16,907 bases of DNA, taken from contig DBVX01000062.1 in assembly GCA_002308815.1 (NCBI GenBank), positions 1-16,907 of the forward strand, in the 5' to 3' direction. The translations under genes and the position numbers were made by a program. Shown piece after piece: positions 15,488 to 16,907 of this stretch. Numbering within the stretch: position 1 is the first letter of the stretch; each line of letters opens with the position of its first letter. The stretch comes from Bacteroidales bacterium UBA1253 (GTDB lineage Bacteria; Bacteroidota; Bacteroidia; Bacteroidales; Paludibacteraceae). Below the pieces are notes generated by a model. The model was not told the origin of the DNA and ran no database searches. It saw nothing but the letters and a program-made list of their open reading frames with translations.

Positions 15488-16261
15488 TTATGCCCCTTTG
15501 ATAATGCCGCGTTCGGACTCCCGTATGAAACGGAGAATGACATTCCTCTCCTCCGATACCGGTATTTCCTCTGCCACCTTTTCCACCGCATGGGTGGTGT
15601 TGAGGTTCGACTGATAGACAATCCGGTAAATCTGCTGTATGCTTTCAATCTGCTCTTTGGTAAATCCCCTTCTGCCCAGTCCCACTGTGTTGATGCCGCA
15701 GAACTGGATGGGCTGGCGTGCCGCAAGGACATACGGGGGCACGTCCTTGTTGATGAGGCTACCGCCCTGAATCATCGCGTGCGCGCCGATGCGCGAGAAC
15801 TGGTGAACCAGCGTTCCGCCGCCGATGACAGCCCAGTCACCCACTACGACTTCGCCCGCCAACTGCGTGACGTTCGACATGATTACGTGGTCGCCCACCA
15901 CCACATCGTGTGCCACATGGCAGTAAGCCATTATCAGACAATGACTACCGACCACTGTTTTGCCCTTCGATGCCGTACCACGATGGACGGTCGAGCATTC
16001 GCGAAGAACAGTATGGTCGCCTATATACGTGTATGTCAGTTCGCCTTGGAATTTCATATCCTGCGGAATGGCACCCACGATGGCGGTGGGAAAGATGTGG
16101 CAGTACTTGCCTATGCGCGTATGGGCGCAGACGGTGGCGTTCGCATCAATGACGGTACCCTCGCCTATCTCCACGTCATCATCAATAAAAACAAACGGTC
16201 CTATCTCCACATCCTTTGCTATTTTCGCATTCGGATGGACGGATGCTAATGGGGAAATCAT
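15488..16261 (-). CDS. lpxA: UDP-N-acetylglucosamine O-acyltransferase (lipid A biosynthesis)
   Basis: LpxA transfers a 3-hydroxyacyl chain from ACP to UDP-GlcNAc, the first step of lipid A synthesis in the cytoplasm. The 257-residue product (E. coli 262) shows the left-handed beta-helix hexapeptide repeats, beginning MISPLASVHPNAKIAKD and continuing to about residue 185. A C-terminal helical domain (about 198-257) follows. Catalytic His118 sits in AYCHVAHD (E. coli His125), and His153 in LVHQF matches E. coli His160. By the same 7-residue offset, Gly166 matches the E. coli chain-length ruler Gly173, consistent with a long acyl chain. The open frame continues to a TTG at 16366, but homology begins at ATG 16261. 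It has its own promoter and heads the minus-strand block, with the glycosyltransferase 11 nt downstream. Confidence 0.95.
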   Translation of the reverse strand: MISPLASVHPNAKIAKDVEIGPFVFIDDDVEIGEGTVIDANATVCAHTRIGKYCHIFPTAIVGAIPQDMKFQGELTYTYIGDHTVLRECSTVHRGTASKGKTVVGSHCLIMAYCHVAHDVVVGDHVIMSNVTQLAGEVVVGDWAVIGGGTLVHQFSRIGAHAMIQGGSLINKDVPPYVLAARQPIQFCGINTVGLGRRGFTKEQIESIQQIYRIVYQSNLNTTHAVEKVAEEIPVSEERNVILRFIRESERGIIKGA

Positions 16262-16324
16262 AATCAGTAGTGGTTGGTTTGAATATTTTTTGACTTTCTT
16301 GTTGCGCGATACGGGTTTCCTGTT

Positions 16325-16343
16325 CCGTTTTTTTACAAAACGG
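16325..16343 (-). promoter_or_regulatory. Small hairpin in the lpxA leader
   Basis: In the mRNA sense, CCGTTTT and AAAACGG form a perfect 7-bp stem with a 5-nt loop. It lies about 15 nt after the predicted transcription start and about 64 nt before the lpxA start codon. No T-run follows it. A role in mRNA stability is possible but is inference. Confidence 0.3.
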
Positions 16344-16363
16344 CGGAGAAACGCAAAACCGCG

Positions 16364-16393
16364 CAAAGATACGAAACAATTGTGAATAAAAAA
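16364..16393 (-). promoter_or_regulatory. Bacteroidota-type promoter for the lpxA block
   Basis: CAAAGATA at 16364-16371 reads TATCTTTG on the minus strand, an exact match to the TAnnTTTG -7 box. A T6 run at 16388-16393 (minus sense) sits at the -33 distance but lacks the usual final G, so the upstream element is weak. The 175-bp gap between priA and lpxA is the only sizeable one in the minus block, which supports a promoter here. The leader would be about 95 nt. The palindrome ACAATTGT (16376-16383) lies between the two elements. Confidence 0.6.
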
Positions 16394-16436
16394 TGACGCC
16401 CGCGCTAAAATTTTTAATCGGTTGTCCTTTTGTCAG

Positions 16437-16907
16437 TCACATCGGGTCTATATCCGGTTGTATGACCACTCCCTTGCAGGGTAGGATGGCGGCCGCCTCC
16501 TGCAGTATCCGCCGGAGCAGTTGCTTGCCTTTGCCCACTGCCGCTTCGCGTTCGATACGGAGCTGCAGCTGCCTGAGGTGGAAGCTCTGCACACGTGTCA
16601 CCGATGGCTGCATCACTGCCGAGCAGCGGCTGCCGAACGCCAGTGTCAGCCGTGCGTGCAGGTCTGCTGCGGCTTGTTCAACGCGCTGCTCGTCGCGGTG
16701 CTTAAGGGTCAGCGTTATCAGGCGGACGAAAGGCGGGAAGCGGAACTGTTCCCGCTCCTGTATCTGCCAGCGGTAGAAACTGTCCGTGTCGTGCCTGCCG
16801 AGGTAGTCGAAGATGGGATGTCTCGGATCGAATGTCTGGATGATGACCTCGCCCTGCTGTCCTTTCCGGCCCGCCCTGCCAGCCACCTGCTCCAGCATCT
16901 GGAACGC
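16437..16907 (-). CDS. priA: Primosomal protein N' (PriA helicase), C-terminal part, truncated by the window edge
   Basis: PriA recognises stalled forks and reloads the replicative helicase. Only the last 156 residues are in the window. They start AFQMLEQVAGRAGRKGQQG, which is helicase motif VI (QVAGRAGR) as written in PriA. The next segment, GEVIIQTFDPRHPIFDYLGRHDTDSFY, and REQFRFPPFVRLITL are characteristic of the PriA C-terminal half. The rest is the C-terminal domain that helps bind fork DNA. The zinc-binding cysteines and the Walker motifs lie outside the window. The stop is TGA at 16437-16439. A 175-nt non-coding gap with the lpxA promoter follows. Confidence 0.93.
   Translation of the reverse strand, partial: AFQMLEQVAGRAGRKGQQGEVIIQTFDPRHPIFDYLGRHDTDSFYRWQIQEREQFRFPPFVRLITLTLKHRDEQRVEQAAADLHARLTLAFGSRCSAVMQPSVTRVQSFHLRQLQLRIEREAAVGKGKQLLRRILQEAAAILPCKGVVIQPDIDPM

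Noticed and set aside
16306..16313. Octamer GCGATACG in the lpxA leader, shared with the hairpin before htrA
   Set aside because: The same octamer also occurs inside coding sequence (for example at 3816-3823 in the S41 gene), so a shared regulatory meaning is not supported.
16262..16366. N-terminal extension of LpxA from a TTG codon
   Set aside because: LpxA homology starts at MISPLASVHP. The extension is Lys/Arg-rich, would begin inside the -7 promoter box and matches the leader instead.
16376..16383. CAATTGT motif present in both the tig and lpxA promoters
   Set aside because: Its distance to the -7 box differs (13 versus about 4 bp) and A/T-rich promoters contain such words by chance.
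16388..16436. Possible terminator after priA (T6 run)
   Set aside because: No stable GC stem precedes the T-run. Only a TAAAA/TTTTA palindrome without room for a loop is present.
1..16907. CRISPR array, tRNA/rRNA, insertion sequence, phage, toxin-antitoxin or defence genes
   Set aside because: I looked for regular repeats, cloverleaf-like segments, transposase or integrase motifs and small paired genes and saw none. All large open frames are accounted for by chromosomal housekeeping or envelope genes.

Overview
The window reads as a chromosomal housekeeping segment from a member of the Bacteroidota, most likely the order Bacteroidales, with moderately high GC. The evidence is threefold. Gene starts have A/T-rich leaders without clear Shine-Dalgarno sequences. 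Two promoters carry the Bacteroidota -7 box TATCTTTG. The proteins have Bacteroidales flavour: a trigger factor lacking recognisable FKBP signatures, an Mpl-type 'peptidoglycan synthetase', a DPP IV-type S9 peptidase, a two-domain M16 peptidase, and a C-terminal Pro-rich/PVGD/hydrophobic/basic tail on the first partial protein. I see no IS element, integrase, CRISPR array, tRNA, rRNA or phage gene.

Layout. Bases 3-152 hold the 3' end of a rightward gene. After a promoter region (about 160-240) comes a tightly packed plus-strand block: tig (trigger factor), mpl (muropeptide ligase), a dCMP/cytidine deaminase-family gene, an S41 C-terminal processing protease and rpe (ribulose-phosphate 3-epimerase). 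Gaps between them are 22, 26, 51 and 9 nt. The block meets a minus-strand block tail-to-tail: the stop codons of rpe and htrA overlap by 23 bp. Read from the right, the minus block is priA (5'-truncated by the window edge), a 175-bp promoter region, then lpxA, a membrane GT2 glycosyltransferase, DPP IV, an MFS sugar permease, an M16 zinc protease, era, and an htrA/degS-like protease. Gaps from lpxA to era are 5-27 nt, so these six are probably one transcript. A 73-nt gap with a strong hairpin separates htrA.

Theme. Most genes serve the cell envelope or protein quality control: nascent-chain folding (trigger factor), periplasmic proteolysis (S41, HtrA, M16, DPP IV), murein recycling (Mpl), lipid A synthesis (LpxA), an envelope glycosyltransferase and a sugar permease. 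Nucleotide and carbon metabolism (deaminase, Rpe), ribosome assembly (Era) and replication restart (PriA) are interspersed.

No clearly new multi-gene system is visible. The most interesting signals are non-coding structures around htrA. One is a long hairpin ending one base before its start codon. The other is a near-ideal Rho-independent terminator for htrA buried inside the rpe coding sequence. HtrA itself has a DegS-like architecture with a single PDZ domain.
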